5,394 nucleotides of DNA from Flavobacteriales bacterium (GTDB lineage Bacteria > Bacteroidota > Bacteroidia > Flavobacteriales_F > PHOS-HE28), in NCBI GenBank assembly GCA_025455765.1, contig JALOLX010000272.1, positions 1 through 5,394 on the forward strand, written 5' to 3'. Below the pieces are notes generated by a model, which ran no database searches, was not told the DNA's origin, and was given only the letters and a program-made list of their open reading frames with translations. This document shows, piece by piece, positions 1 through 5,394 of the stretch; position 1 is the stretch's first letter; each line of letters begins with the position of its first letter. The translations under genes and the position numbers were made by a program.

Positions 1-240
1 AGTGGCGGCCACCTGGACTTCGATCGCACCGTGGTGGTGGATGCACCGCAGGAAGTGCGGGTCCAACGTGTGATGCAGCGCGACGGTCTGGCCAGGGAGC
101 AGGTGTTGGCGCGCATGGCCCATCAGGCATCGGATGCCGAACTGCACGCCGCAGCCCATCACCTCATCGACAACAGCGGAACTGTGGCCCTCATCCCGCA
201 GGTGATGGACCTTCACGCCACACTGAACAATAGGCCATGA
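1..240 (+). CDS. coaE: Dephospho-CoA kinase, C-terminal part (5' end outside window)
   Basis: The frame is open from base 1 to a TGA at 238-240, giving the last 79 residues of a protein that is normally about 195-205 residues. CoaE phosphorylates the 3'-OH of the ribose of dephospho-CoA with ATP, the last step of cytoplasmic coenzyme A synthesis. The visible part matches the end of this P-loop kinase: FDRTVVVDAP (a core strand), then QRVMQRDGL, which carries the conserved RD of the lid region, then the ARMAHQ helix (family pattern aRi.sQ), and finally LIDNSGT (family pattern vI.NsG) followed by the closing helix. The P-loop lies upstream and is not visible. The stop overlaps the next start as ATGA, suggesting translational coupling to the small membrane protein. 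The internal ATG at base 31 is only a methionine-frame artefact of the cut edge, not the true start. Identification is firm for the family; the intactness of the 5' end cannot be judged. Confidence 0.93.
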   Translation, partial: SGGHLDFDRTVVVDAPQEVRVQRVMQRDGLAREQVLARMAHQASDAELHAAAHHLIDNSGTVALIPQVMDLHATLNNRP

Positions 241-524
241 GCGACCAAGCACCCGTCCGCGATCTGCCGCTGAGCATGGTCACGCTCATCTTCGGTGTGC
301 TGTCCGTGCCCTTGGCCGTGCTGCGCCACCTGGTCTCCCTCGCCGTGGTGCTGGCTGCTCTGGCCTTGGCGTTCCAATGGTGGGGAAGGCGCAAGGCCAA
401 GGTGAATGCCTACACACCGGCCAGCATCAAGCGCTCGCACCAAGGTGGCAAGGCAGCGATGATCGGTGGCGCGCTTGCCGTGGTGATGTGGGTGCTGTGG
501 CGCACCAACGTGCTGCTTCACTGA
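237..524 (+). CDS. Small three-helix inner-membrane protein, DUF4190-like
   Basis: The 95-residue product begins at the ATG that overlaps the coaE stop (ATGA, 237-240), so it is probably made by coupled translation. It has three hydrophobic segments, at roughly residues 12-29, 33-49 and 72-90. A strongly basic loop (about 50-72, starting WGRRKAK) separates the second and third and should face the cytoplasm. There is no signal-peptidase site. The pattern of two close helices, a basic loop with a Tyr (VNAYTP), then a Gly/Ala-rich last helix (GGKAAMIGGAL) recalls the small DUF4190 or 'CCC-motif' membrane proteins of Bacteroidota. This one has no cysteine at all, so the match is one of architecture only. 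No function can be assigned. The last seven bases overlap the end of the opposing exonuclease gene. The reading frame is supported by the start/stop overlap and the clean hydrophobic pattern. Confidence 0.75.
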   Translation: MSDQAPVRDLPLSMVTLIFGVLSVPLAVLRHLVSLAVVLAALALAFQWWGRRKAKVNAYTPASIKRSHQGGKAAMIGGALAVVMWVLWRTNVLLH

Positions 525-1081
525 GCCAGAAAGGCGCGCGACCAGGAAGTGACCTGCTGGTACACGGGCTCCGTACCGAACTCCTCGACCAGCTTGGTGA
601 ACAGCCTGGCCGTGGCCTCCGCATCAGCGCCAGCGCGGTGTGCCGCGGCGAAGGGGATGCCCAAGTGCCGGCATAGTGCGCCCAGGTTGTAATGCTCCAA
701 CTGGGGCAGTAATCGGCGCGACAGCCGTTCGGTGCATACGGTATCCCGATCGAAGACCATTCCGGTGCGCGCGAACTCGTGTGCAAGTGCCGTCATGTCG
801 AAGCGCACATTATGGGCCACCACGATGCGGTCCTGGGTCAGGGTCTCCAACGCGCGTACCACCTCGTGGAAGCGGGGAGCCGAAGACACCATGCCGTCAG
901 TGATGCCCGTGAGGCGACGAATGAAAGGCGGGATCTTGCCCGTAGGACGGACGAGGCTGTCCCACCGCAACCGTTCATGCAGGCCGTCGAGGGCGATCAC
1001 GGCCACCTCCATGACCTCACCCACGCGGGGATCGCCACTGGTGGTCTCCACATCAAGAACGGCGAAACGGTCGGAGAGCAT
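518..1081 (-). CDS. DnaQ-like 3'-5' exonuclease (DEDDh family)
   Basis: The 187-residue protein is almost entirely one DEDDh exonuclease domain, which removes nucleotides from DNA 3' ends using two metal ions. All motifs are present: Exo I FAVLDVETTS (Asp10, Glu12), Exo II VAHNVRFD (Asp95) and Exo III HRAGADAEAT (His148, Asp153). RLTGIT near residues 56-61 is the usual conserved turn of the epsilon-subunit type. The segments LTGIT, VAHNVRFD, CTERLSRRLLP and HRA..DAEAT..LF resemble the exonuclease half of Bacteroidota proteins in which this domain is fused to a GIY-YIG nuclease. Here the protein stops about 25 residues after the last motif, so no nuclease partner is attached. It could be the polymerase III proofreading subunit or a separate repair exonuclease; the sequence does not decide, so no gene name is given. 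The ATG at 1079-1081 lies just before LSDRFAVLD, and no Shine-Dalgarno is seen. The gene converges on the small membrane protein, with stops interleaved at 518-524. Confidence 0.9.
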   Translation of the reverse strand: MLSDRFAVLDVETTSGDPRVGEVMEVAVIALDGLHERLRWDSLVRPTGKIPPFIRRLTGITDGMVSSAPRFHEVVRALETLTQDRIVVAHNVRFDMTALAHEFARTGMVFDRDTVCTERLSRRLLPQLEHYNLGALCRHLGIPFAAAHRAGADAEATARLFTKLVEEFGTEPVYQQVTSWSRAFLAQ

Positions 1082-1214
1082 GGGAAGGCTTGATACGGCG
1101 CGAGGGGGAGGGGAGGTTACCGGAGGAGCGTTCAGCCGAGATCATTTGTAGGTACATGCAATGATCGCCGCGCACCCAACTCCACCCATTTTCCCGACCT
1201 TTCGCCTTCCTGCC
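1082..1214. other. Divergent intergenic region between exonuclease and acyltransferase genes
   Basis: These 133 bases must hold the promoters of both outward-facing genes. On the plus strand GACCTTTCGC at 1196-1205 partly resembles a Bacteroidota -7 box (TAnnTTTG) but with at least two mismatches, and no TTG is found at the proper distance upstream. TTTG at 1145-1148 is too far away to pair with it. On the minus strand no convincing box was found upstream of 1081. There is no strong inverted repeat or operator-like palindrome. If the 1196 box is real, the plus-strand transcript begins only a few bases before the ATG at 1215, which would exclude the upstream ATG at 1161. Confidence 0.4.
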
Positions 1215-1772
1215 ATGTCCCTCATTACCGCCTACCACCGCTTCGTCTTCCACACCCTGGCCGGCTGGACCATCGAAGACCGCCGCACCGCGCCGCTGCC
1301 CCGCTTCATCGTGGTGGTGGCCCCGCATACCAGCAATTGGGATTTTTTCGTGGGGTTGAGCGTCCGCATCCTTTCAGGTATGCAGGGCGCCAAATACCTC
1401 GCCAAGAAGTCGTTGTTCAAGTTCCCCTTGGGCGCCTTCTTCAAGGCCCTGGGAGGTTACCCGGTGGACCGCAGCAAGCACACTAACATGGTCGATGCCG
1501 TGGTAGAGCTGTTCAACAGCGGAGCCATCAAGCGCATCGCCATCACCCCGGAAGGCACCCGCAAATACCAACCGCATTGGAAGAGCGGTTTCCACCACAT
1601 CGCCACCAAGGCCGGTGTGCCCATCATCCTTTGCGCCTTCGACTATGGCAACAAGCGCGCGGTGATCTCCGATCCCTTTCCGCTTACCGCCGATGTGGAG
1701 GGCGATATCGAGCGCATGAAGGACTGGTTCCGCCCCTTTAAAGGACGCAATCCAGAGGACGGCATCCGATGA
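1215..1772 (+). CDS. PlsC-like lysophospholipid acyltransferase
   Basis: The 185-residue protein belongs to the glycerol-phosphate/lysophospholipid acyltransferase superfamily, which transfers an acyl group to a lysophospholipid or related acceptor at the inner face of the membrane. The catalytic HX4D motif is PHTSNWD (His38, Asp43). The second block is GGYPVDRS (80-87), the acceptor-phosphate block is TPEGTRK (111-117), and VPIILCAFDY (135-144) is the fourth conserved region. The length fits the compact bacterial members. There is no long membrane anchor; only short hydrophobic stretches flank the active site. An in-frame ATG at 1161 would add 18 residues (Pro-rich, unlike the family). The start at 1215 is preferred because MSLITAYHRFVFHTLAGW is a typical family N-terminus. 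The stop overlaps the next start as ATGA (1769-1772), so the two genes are probably co-translated. The acceptor is unknown: phosphatidic acid synthesis and a lipid-remodelling role are both possible. Confidence 0.88.
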   Translation: MSLITAYHRFVFHTLAGWTIEDRRTAPLPRFIVVVAPHTSNWDFFVGLSVRILSGMQGAKYLAKKSLFKFPLGAFFKALGGYPVDRSKHTNMVDAVVELFNSGAIKRIAITPEGTRKYQPHWKSGFHHIATKAGVPIILCAFDYGNKRAVISDPFPLTADVEGDIERMKDWFRPFKGRNPEDGIR

Positions 1773-2332
1773 TCGGCACGAAGATCGCAGTACCTCATCC
1801 CATGCGTTCCCTACGAAGCGCCATCTGCTTGGGTGGCATGCTCTGCGCACTGGCCGCCGGAGCACAGACCTTTCCTGCCATGCAGGGCGAGAACCTCAAG
1901 GGCGGAACGGTGAGCCTTCCTGCTACAAGTGGTGCTCCGCATACGCTGGTGGCCTTGGCCTACGGGCAGAAGGCCGGGCCGCTGCTCGAGGACTGGTTCG
2001 AGCCACTGTACCTGCGCTTCGTGGCCAAGCACGGGCTCTTCGCGCAAGCCATGAACGTGGACGTTCACTTTGTACCGCTCTTCGTGGGTGCCAACAAGGC
2101 CGCCTATGAACCGACACTGAAGAAGTTCCGCAAAACCGCCGCACCCGAGCTATTGGACCGCATCCTGTTCGTTCGGACCGAGCTGGAGGCCGTTCAAGGA
2201 CCGCTCGGGCTGAAGGATAAGGATGTGCCGTACTTCTTCATCCTTGACCAGAACGGAACCATCATACACCGCAGCCAGGGCGCTTATTCCGACGCGAAGT
2301 TGGAGGCCATGGAAGAGCTGTTGATGCAGTGA
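1769..2332 (+). CDS. Exported thioredoxin-fold protein without active-site cysteines
   Basis: The product has an N-terminal export signal: a basic start (MRSLRS), a hydrophobic core to about residue 30, and an Ala-X-Ala type site in AAGAQ (29-33). The mature part looks like a thioredoxin/redoxin fold. FPAMQGENLKGGTVSLP resembles the entry strand and loop of redoxins. LVALAYGQKA (60-69) is a core strand. VPYFFILDQNGTI (153-165) matches the cis-Pro strand and the following D-x-x-G-x-I turn of TlpA-like proteins. The only two cysteines, Cys20 and Cys26, lie in the signal peptide, so the exported domain has none and cannot act as a CXXC or peroxidatic enzyme. The spacing LEDWFEPLY (73-81) recalls the Atp10-like branch, but this is a faint resemblance. 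A start at 1802 gives a more classical signal peptide (MRSLRSAICLGG) and is a real alternative; 1769 is kept because of the ATGA overlap with the acyltransferase. A binding or chaperone-like role in the periplasm is only a guess. Confidence 0.78.
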   Translation: MIGTKIAVPHPMRSLRSAICLGGMLCALAAGAQTFPAMQGENLKGGTVSLPATSGAPHTLVALAYGQKAGPLLEDWFEPLYLRFVAKHGLFAQAMNVDVHFVPLFVGANKAAYEPTLKKFRKTAAPELLDRILFVRTELEAVQGPLGLKDKDVPYFFILDQNGTIIHRSQGAYSDAKLEAMEELLMQ

Positions 2333-2347
2333 CCCGGACACCCATGT

Positions 2348-2355
2348 TACTTTCG
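2348..2355 (+). promoter_or_regulatory. Candidate Bacteroidota -7 promoter box for the cyclophilin gene
   Basis: TACTTTCG matches the Bacteroidota -7 consensus TAnnTTTG at all but one of its six fixed positions. It lies in the 43-base gap after the previous stop, 20 bases before the ATG at 2376, so the leader would be roughly 12-16 bases. A TTG at 2321-2323 sits 24 bases upstream, slightly longer than the usual spacing for the -33 element, and falls inside the previous gene. The leader has no Shine-Dalgarno sequence, as is common in this phylum. Confidence 0.45.
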
Positions 2356-2375
2356 CGCTCCTTACGAACCAACTC

Positions 2376-3053
2376 ATGACCATGCCGATGACGACCATGC
2401 TTGCAGCCCTTTTCGGACTCATGCTCAGCGCGTGCGGTGGCGATCAGCCCACCGGTGCTGTGGCCACCACTGCTGGAAATGAACAACAACCCACCCCCAA
2501 CGCCGTGAACAACGCTGAAGGCCTCTTTGCCAAGATCAAGACCAACAAGGGCACCATCACCATCCAACTGGAGTACGAGAAGGCGCCCATGACCGTGGCC
2601 AACTTCGTGGCCCTCGCCGAAGGCCGTATGAAGAACAGCGCCAAGCCCGAAGGCACGCCGTACTACGATGGCATCAAGTTCCACCGGGTCATCGCCGACT
2701 TCATGATCCAAGGCGGCGACCCCACGGGCACCGGTTCCGGCGGTCCTGGTTACGCCTTCCCCGATGAGATCCATCCCGACCTGAAGCACACCCGCGCGGG
2801 TACGCTGAGCATGGCGAACGCCGGCCCGTACACCAACGGCAGCCAGTTCTTCATCACCCACAAGGACACCCCCTGGCTCGATGGCCGCCATGCCGTGTTC
2901 GGCTACGTCACCGTAGGCCAGGAAGTGGTGAACGCCATTACCCAGGGCGACGTGATGGAGTCCGTCACCATCGAACGCGTTGGAGCGGCCGCCAAGGCAT
3001 GGGATGCCGTGAAGGTGCTCACCGACAACGCAGCGAAGTTCAAGGCGCGCTAA
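2376..3053 (+). CDS. Lipoprotein cyclophilin-type peptidyl-prolyl cis-trans isomerase
   Basis: The 225-residue protein catalyses cis-trans isomerisation of Xaa-Pro bonds and probably works on envelope proteins as a membrane-anchored lipoprotein. The N-terminus is a short hydrophobic signal ending in the lipobox LSAC, with Cys20 as the lipidation site. A low-complexity linker rich in Thr, Ala, Asn and Gln follows, to about residue 48. The cyclophilin domain fills 52-203. The active-site residues are intact: FHRVI (Arg104), FMIQGGDPTGTG (Phe109, Gln112), MANAGP (146-151), NGSQFFIT (Phe159) and PWLDGRHAVFG (Trp167, Leu168, His172). A small insert, KNSAKPEGTP (86-95), precedes YYDGIKFHR. Cys20 is followed by GGDQ, not the acidic run that marks surface export in some Bacteroidota, so an inner-leaflet (periplasmic) location is more likely. 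The signal has no Lys/Arg before its core. Four Met codons lie before the lipobox (2376, 2382, 2388, 2397), so the exact start is uncertain. Confidence 0.93.
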   Translation: MTMPMTTMLAALFGLMLSACGGDQPTGAVATTAGNEQQPTPNAVNNAEGLFAKIKTNKGTITIQLEYEKAPMTVANFVALAEGRMKNSAKPEGTPYYDGIKFHRVIADFMIQGGDPTGTGSGGPGYAFPDEIHPDLKHTRAGTLSMANAGPYTNGSQFFITHKDTPWLDGRHAVFGYVTVGQEVVNAITQGDVMESVTIERVGAAAKAWDAVKVLTDNAAKFKAR

Positions 3054-3155
3054 GAGCCCATTTAGGATCTCTTGCAGGATGCACATCGAGACTGCTTTGA
3101 GTTCAGGCGAGCCCGAAAAAATTCAGCGTAGCGGTGCCTACGGAGCATTTTGGCT
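3054..3155. other. Convergent intergenic region, weak hairpins only
   Basis: This 102-base gap lies between two converging genes and should contain transcription ends for both. The only paired structures seen are small: CGTAG at 3127-3131 with CTACG at 3138-3142 (six-base loop), and GAGC at 3143-3146 with GCTC at 3153-3156 (six-base loop, running into the helicase stop). The A-run at 3115-3121 would read as a U-run on the minus strand, but it does not directly follow either stem. No convincing intrinsic terminator and no small gene were recognised. Confidence 0.35.
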
Positions 3156-4400
3156 CTAACGGCGACCTCCGCCACCCGGCTTGCGACGGCCACCTCCACT
3201 ACGGCGGTGGCCGTTGCCTTTTCCGCCCCCTGCAACACGTGACTTGGGGTCGTACGCCGGTCCACGGCCGAACTGCTCGGGCAGGGGCATCTTCCGCACC
3301 TCATAACCAATGAGGGCCTCGATGCGGCCGAACTCACGCATCTCCTTTTCGTTCACGAACGTGATGGCCTGGCCCTTGCGTTGTGCCCGCGCTGTGCGAC
3401 CCACACGGTGTACGTAATCCTCCGGGTCGCGCGGTACATCGTAGTTGATCACCATGTCGATGTCGTCGATGTCGATGCCGCGGCTCACCACGTCGGTGGC
3501 CACCAGGATACGCAGCTTGCGGTTGCGGAAGGCCAGCATCACCTCTTCGCGCTCGGACTGCTCGAGGTCGCTGTGCATCGCCCGTGCGTTGAAGCCCTGC
3601 TTCTGCAGGTGGCGGTTCAGGTTGCGCACTTCCACCTTGCGCCCGGCGAAGATCACGATGCTCGTCGCCTCGGACGTACGCAACACATGCTCCAGGATCT
3701 GCGCCTTCTGCATGTCGAAGATGACGTAGGCCTGCTGGTCCACACCTTCGGCCGGCTTGCTCAGCGAGATGGTGATCTCCACCGGATCCTGCAGGATGTT
3801 GCGCGACAGATCGCGGATGCCCGGTGGCATCGTGGCACTGAACATCAGCGTCTGCCGCTCCTTGGGCAGAAAGGTGATGATCCGGTTGATGTCATCCACA
3901 AAGCCCATGTCCATCATACGGTCGGCTTCGTCGAGGATGAGGAACTCCAATCCCTTCAAGGGCACGTAGCCCAGATTGAGGTGGCTGAGCAACTTGCCGG
4001 GGGTGGCCACGACCACTTCCACACCGCCCACCAAGGCCTGCTTCTGCTGGTCGAAGTTGGCGCCATCACTGCCGCCATAAAGGGGGATGGACGTGATGGG
4101 CGTGTAGTAGGCGATGGCTTGGAGCTGCTGATCGATCTGCAGAGCGAGCTCGCGAGTGGGCACTACGATAAGGCCTCGGATGGATCCGTCCACTTTGGGG
4201 CGGTAGGAGACGATGGTGTCGATGAGCGGCAGCAGGAAGGCTGCTGTTTTGCCTGTACCGGTCTGGGCGCAGGCGATGAGGTCGCGTTGATCGAGTGCAG
4301 CGGGAATGGCCTGTTCCTGAATGGGCGTGGGCTTCTTGATGTTCATGGCATCAAGGCCATCCAACAACTCCTCACAAAGGCCGAGCGAACGAAAATCCAT
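3156..4400 (-). CDS. DEAD-box ATP-dependent RNA helicase, RhlE-like
   Basis: The 414-residue protein is an ATP-driven RNA remodelling enzyme of the cytoplasm, of the type active in ribosome assembly and RNA decay. Motifs in order: Q motif with upstream Phe (Phe3; KKPTPIQ, Gln28), Walker A AQTGTGKT (45-52), PTRELALQ (81-88), GG (109-110), TPGKLL (133-138, where TPGR is usual), DEAD (157-160), SAT (188-190), IVIFAGRK (248-255), ATDVVSRGID (301-310) and HRVGRTAR (331-338). Both RecA-like domains are complete. The tail from about 388 is rich in Gly and Arg with some Lys (GGGKGNGHRRSGGGRRK), a common non-specific RNA-binding extension in RhlE-like proteins. The ATG at 4398-4400 is preferred because MDFRSLGL is the canonical start of the Q-motif region; a GTG at 4437-4439 would add 13 residues without recognisable content. 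The gene follows the histidine kinase gene after 84 bases and has its own candidate promoter there, so it need not depend on it. Confidence 0.95.
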   Translation of the reverse strand: MDFRSLGLCEELLDGLDAMNIKKPTPIQEQAIPAALDQRDLIACAQTGTGKTAAFLLPLIDTIVSYRPKVDGSIRGLIVVPTRELALQIDQQLQAIAYYTPITSIPLYGGSDGANFDQQKQALVGGVEVVVATPGKLLSHLNLGYVPLKGLEFLILDEADRMMDMGFVDDINRIITFLPKERQTLMFSATMPPGIRDLSRNILQDPVEITISLSKPAEGVDQQAYVIFDMQKAQILEHVLRTSEATSIVIFAGRKVEVRNLNRHLQKQGFNARAMHSDLEQSEREEVMLAFRNRKLRILVATDVVSRGIDIDDIDMVINYDVPRDPEDYVHRVGRTARAQRKGQAITFVNEKEMREFGRIEALIGYEVRKMPLPEQFGRGPAYDPKSRVAGGGKGNGHRRSGGGRRKPGGGGRR

Positions 4401-4457
4401 GGTTCCGGTCCCGTTGGACCGTGGTGTTTGAGCCCCCACGAAGGCGTGGAAGGCGTG

Positions 4458-4465
4458 CGAAGGTA
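4458..4465 (-). promoter_or_regulatory. Candidate Bacteroidota -7 promoter box for the helicase gene
   Basis: Read on the minus strand this is TACCTTCG, one mismatch from TAnnTTTG and with the same T-to-C change as the box before the cyclophilin gene. It lies in the 84-base gap between the kinase stop and the helicase ATG, 57 bases before that ATG, giving a leader of about 50 bases. No TTG was found at the expected -33 distance, which weakens the call. Confidence 0.35.
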
Positions 4466-4484
4466 GGCGATGGGAGGGAGGCGC

Positions 4485-5394
4485 TCAGGAGGCCTTCCGC
4501 AGTGGTGCCGCTTCGCCGAACACAAGCTTGAACTGACCACCCTCTTGTTGACTGCGCTCCAAGGTGCCGTTCAACTGTTCGCTCAACAGGCCGATAAGCT
4601 CGGAGCCAAAGGTGTTCGCTGCCGTTCCGGTCCACCCGTTCCGCCCGATGCCATTGTCCTGGAACAGGAGTTCCATCTGTTGCCCCTGTTGCCGCAGCTG
4701 AAGGTGGATATGTCCTTGGTCCAAGCCCTCGAACGCATGTTTGCCGGCGTTGGTCAGCAGTTCGTTCACCAGCAGGGTCAGCGGAAGCAGTTGTTCTTCG
4801 CTCAGGGAGGTCAGCGTCACATCAGCCTGGAAGCTCACCCGGTCATGCAATCCGAAGGAGACCAGCACGGAGCGGCCTAACCGGTTGAAGTGGTCCTGCA
4901 AGGAGCCCCTGCCCGGTGCCTGGCGTTCCAGCACCGGATCGCCGTGGCGCCCCATCTGGATGCCCAGCAGGCTTTCCACCACTTGCAGGTTGTTCTTCAT
5001 CCGGTGATGGATCTCTTTCAACAAAAGTTCCTTCTCCTCCGATCCAAGGATGCTCTCGGCCAGCCGTTCGTTCTGGATCACCAGTTCACGGTGTTGGGCT
5101 TCGATCTCTGCGTGCTGCTTGCGGATCACGGCGTTCTTCAGCTTCATCCGCCGCATCATCCGGGTGCCTGCCAGCGCCGAGATCCCGAGCAATACCAGCA
5201 GGATGGCCAGTGCAGCCACCAAGGCAATGAGAATGCCATTGTCGGTTCGCTGGGCCAGAATGGTCCGCTCCTTGGTCCCGATCTGTTCCCGTAGAGCGGC
5301 ATTGTCCACCTCCCGCTGCTCCACATCATGCAGCACCTGAAGCACCGCAATGGCCGTGGCGTCCTCCACGGCACGGAGCGAGTCATCCATCTGC
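4485..5394 (-). CDS. Membrane sensor histidine kinase, HisKA_2 type (N-terminus outside window)
   Basis: The frame stays open through the window edge; residue numbers here count from the internal Met at 5388-5390, which is unlikely to be the true start because a Gln codon precedes it in frame. A helical segment (1-50) leads to one membrane helix (about 52-74), a basic stop (MMRRMK) and a coiled coil (85-122). The H-box is LLKEIHHRMKNNLQ, with His129 as the probable phosphoacceptor, typical of HisKA_2 kinases. The ATPase domain has the N-box VNELLTNAGKHAF (Asn209, Asn214), DNGIG (245-249) and the FGSELIGLLSEQLNG lid region. The distance from His129 to the N-box is about 80 residues, where I would expect roughly 100: after DPVLERQ the chain goes straight to SLQDHF, so the stretch that normally forms the second dimerisation helix is missing. 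Periplasmic TPR sensors often precede this layout in Bacteroidota, but none is visible here. No response regulator gene lies in the window. Confidence 0.9.
   Translation of the reverse strand, partial: QMDDSLRAVEDATAIAVLQVLHDVEQREVDNAALREQIGTKERTILAQRTDNGILIALVAALAILLVLLGISALAGTRMMRRMKLKNAVIRKQHAEIEAQHRELVIQNERLAESILGSEEKELLLKEIHHRMKNNLQVVESLLGIQMGRHGDPVLERQAPGRGSLQDHFNRLGRSVLVSFGLHDRVSFQADVTLTSLSEEQLLPLTLLVNELLTNAGKHAFEGLDQGHIHLQLRQQGQQMELLFQDNGIGRNGWTGTAANTFGSELIGLLSEQLNGTLERSQQEGGQFKLVFGEAAPLRKAS

Noticed and set aside
732..1151. Plus-strand open frame of 139 codons opposite the exonuclease
   Set aside because: The exonuclease on the minus strand has all five DEDDh residues; this frame is Arg/Ser-rich noise.
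1161..1214. Upstream ATG giving 18 extra residues to the acyltransferase
   Set aside because: The extra residues are Pro-rich and unlike the family N-terminus, and a promoter-like box at 1196-1205 would lie inside them. It cannot be fully excluded.
1374..1865. Minus-strand open frame of 163 codons over the acyltransferase and thioredoxin-like genes
   Set aside because: Both plus-strand genes have clear family motifs and an ATGA junction; the antisense frame has no domain signature.
2262..3086. Minus-strand open frame of 274 codons over the cyclophilin gene
   Set aside because: It lies opposite a cyclophilin with all active-site residues. Its translation shows no motif and runs across two gene boundaries.
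3127..3156. Two small hairpins as an intrinsic terminator
   Set aside because: The stems are only 4-5 base pairs and neither is followed by a U-run on either strand.
3421..3486. Repeated gtcgatg-type units near 3455-3478
   Set aside because: They encode the Asp/Ile-rich stretch GIDIDDIDMV after helicase motif V, so the repetition follows from the protein sequence.
4401..4439. GTG start extending the helicase by 13 residues
   Set aside because: The ATG at 4400 begins directly with the canonical MDFRSLGL; the extension has no recognisable content and starts with a rarer codon.
3381..4466. Long plus-strand open frame (361 codons) opposite the helicase gene
   Set aside because: It is the antisense shadow of a well-supported DEAD-box helicase. 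Its translation is His/Val/Asp-rich with no recognisable domain, as expected from GC-rich codon bias on the other strand.

Overview
The window reads as a stretch of ordinary chromosome from a GC-rich member of the Bacteroidota, probably a Flavobacteriales-like lineage. This is inferred from several signs. Shine-Dalgarno sequences are largely absent before the start codons. Two upstream regions carry TAC[T/C]TTCG boxes that resemble the Bacteroidota -7 element (TAnnTTTG). The gene types also fit: a DnaQ-type exonuclease resembling the one Bacteroidota often fuse to GIY-YIG nucleases, a Cys-less thioredoxin-fold secreted protein, a lipoprotein cyclophilin, and a HisKA_2 kinase with a membrane anchor and coiled-coil linker. 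No tRNA, rRNA, CRISPR array, insertion sequence or phage gene was seen.

Layout. Bases 1-524 (+) hold the 3' end of coaE (dephospho-CoA kinase), joined by an ATGA stop/start overlap to a small three-helix membrane protein. A DEDDh 3'-5' exonuclease (518-1081, -) runs tail-to-tail into it with a 7-base overlap. A 133-base divergent gap then leads to a plus-strand pair: a PlsC-like acyltransferase (1215-1772) and, again through ATGA, an exported thioredoxin-like protein without cysteines (1769-2332). A candidate promoter precedes a lipoprotein cyclophilin (2376-3053). After a convergent 102-base gap come two minus-strand genes: a RhlE-like DEAD-box RNA helicase (3156-4400) with its own candidate promoter, and upstream of it the 3' part of a membrane histidine kinase (4485-5394), whose sensor end lies beyond the window.

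The genes do not form one pathway. They are housekeeping or envelope functions: CoA synthesis, DNA 3'-end processing, phospholipid acylation, periplasmic folding, RNA remodelling and signalling. No new multi-gene system is supported. The points most worth a second look are the histidine kinase, whose dimerisation/phosphotransfer domain appears to lack its second helix through an in-frame deletion, the cysteine-free thioredoxin-fold protein coupled to an acyltransferase, and the shared TAC[T/C]TTCG promoter-like boxes.
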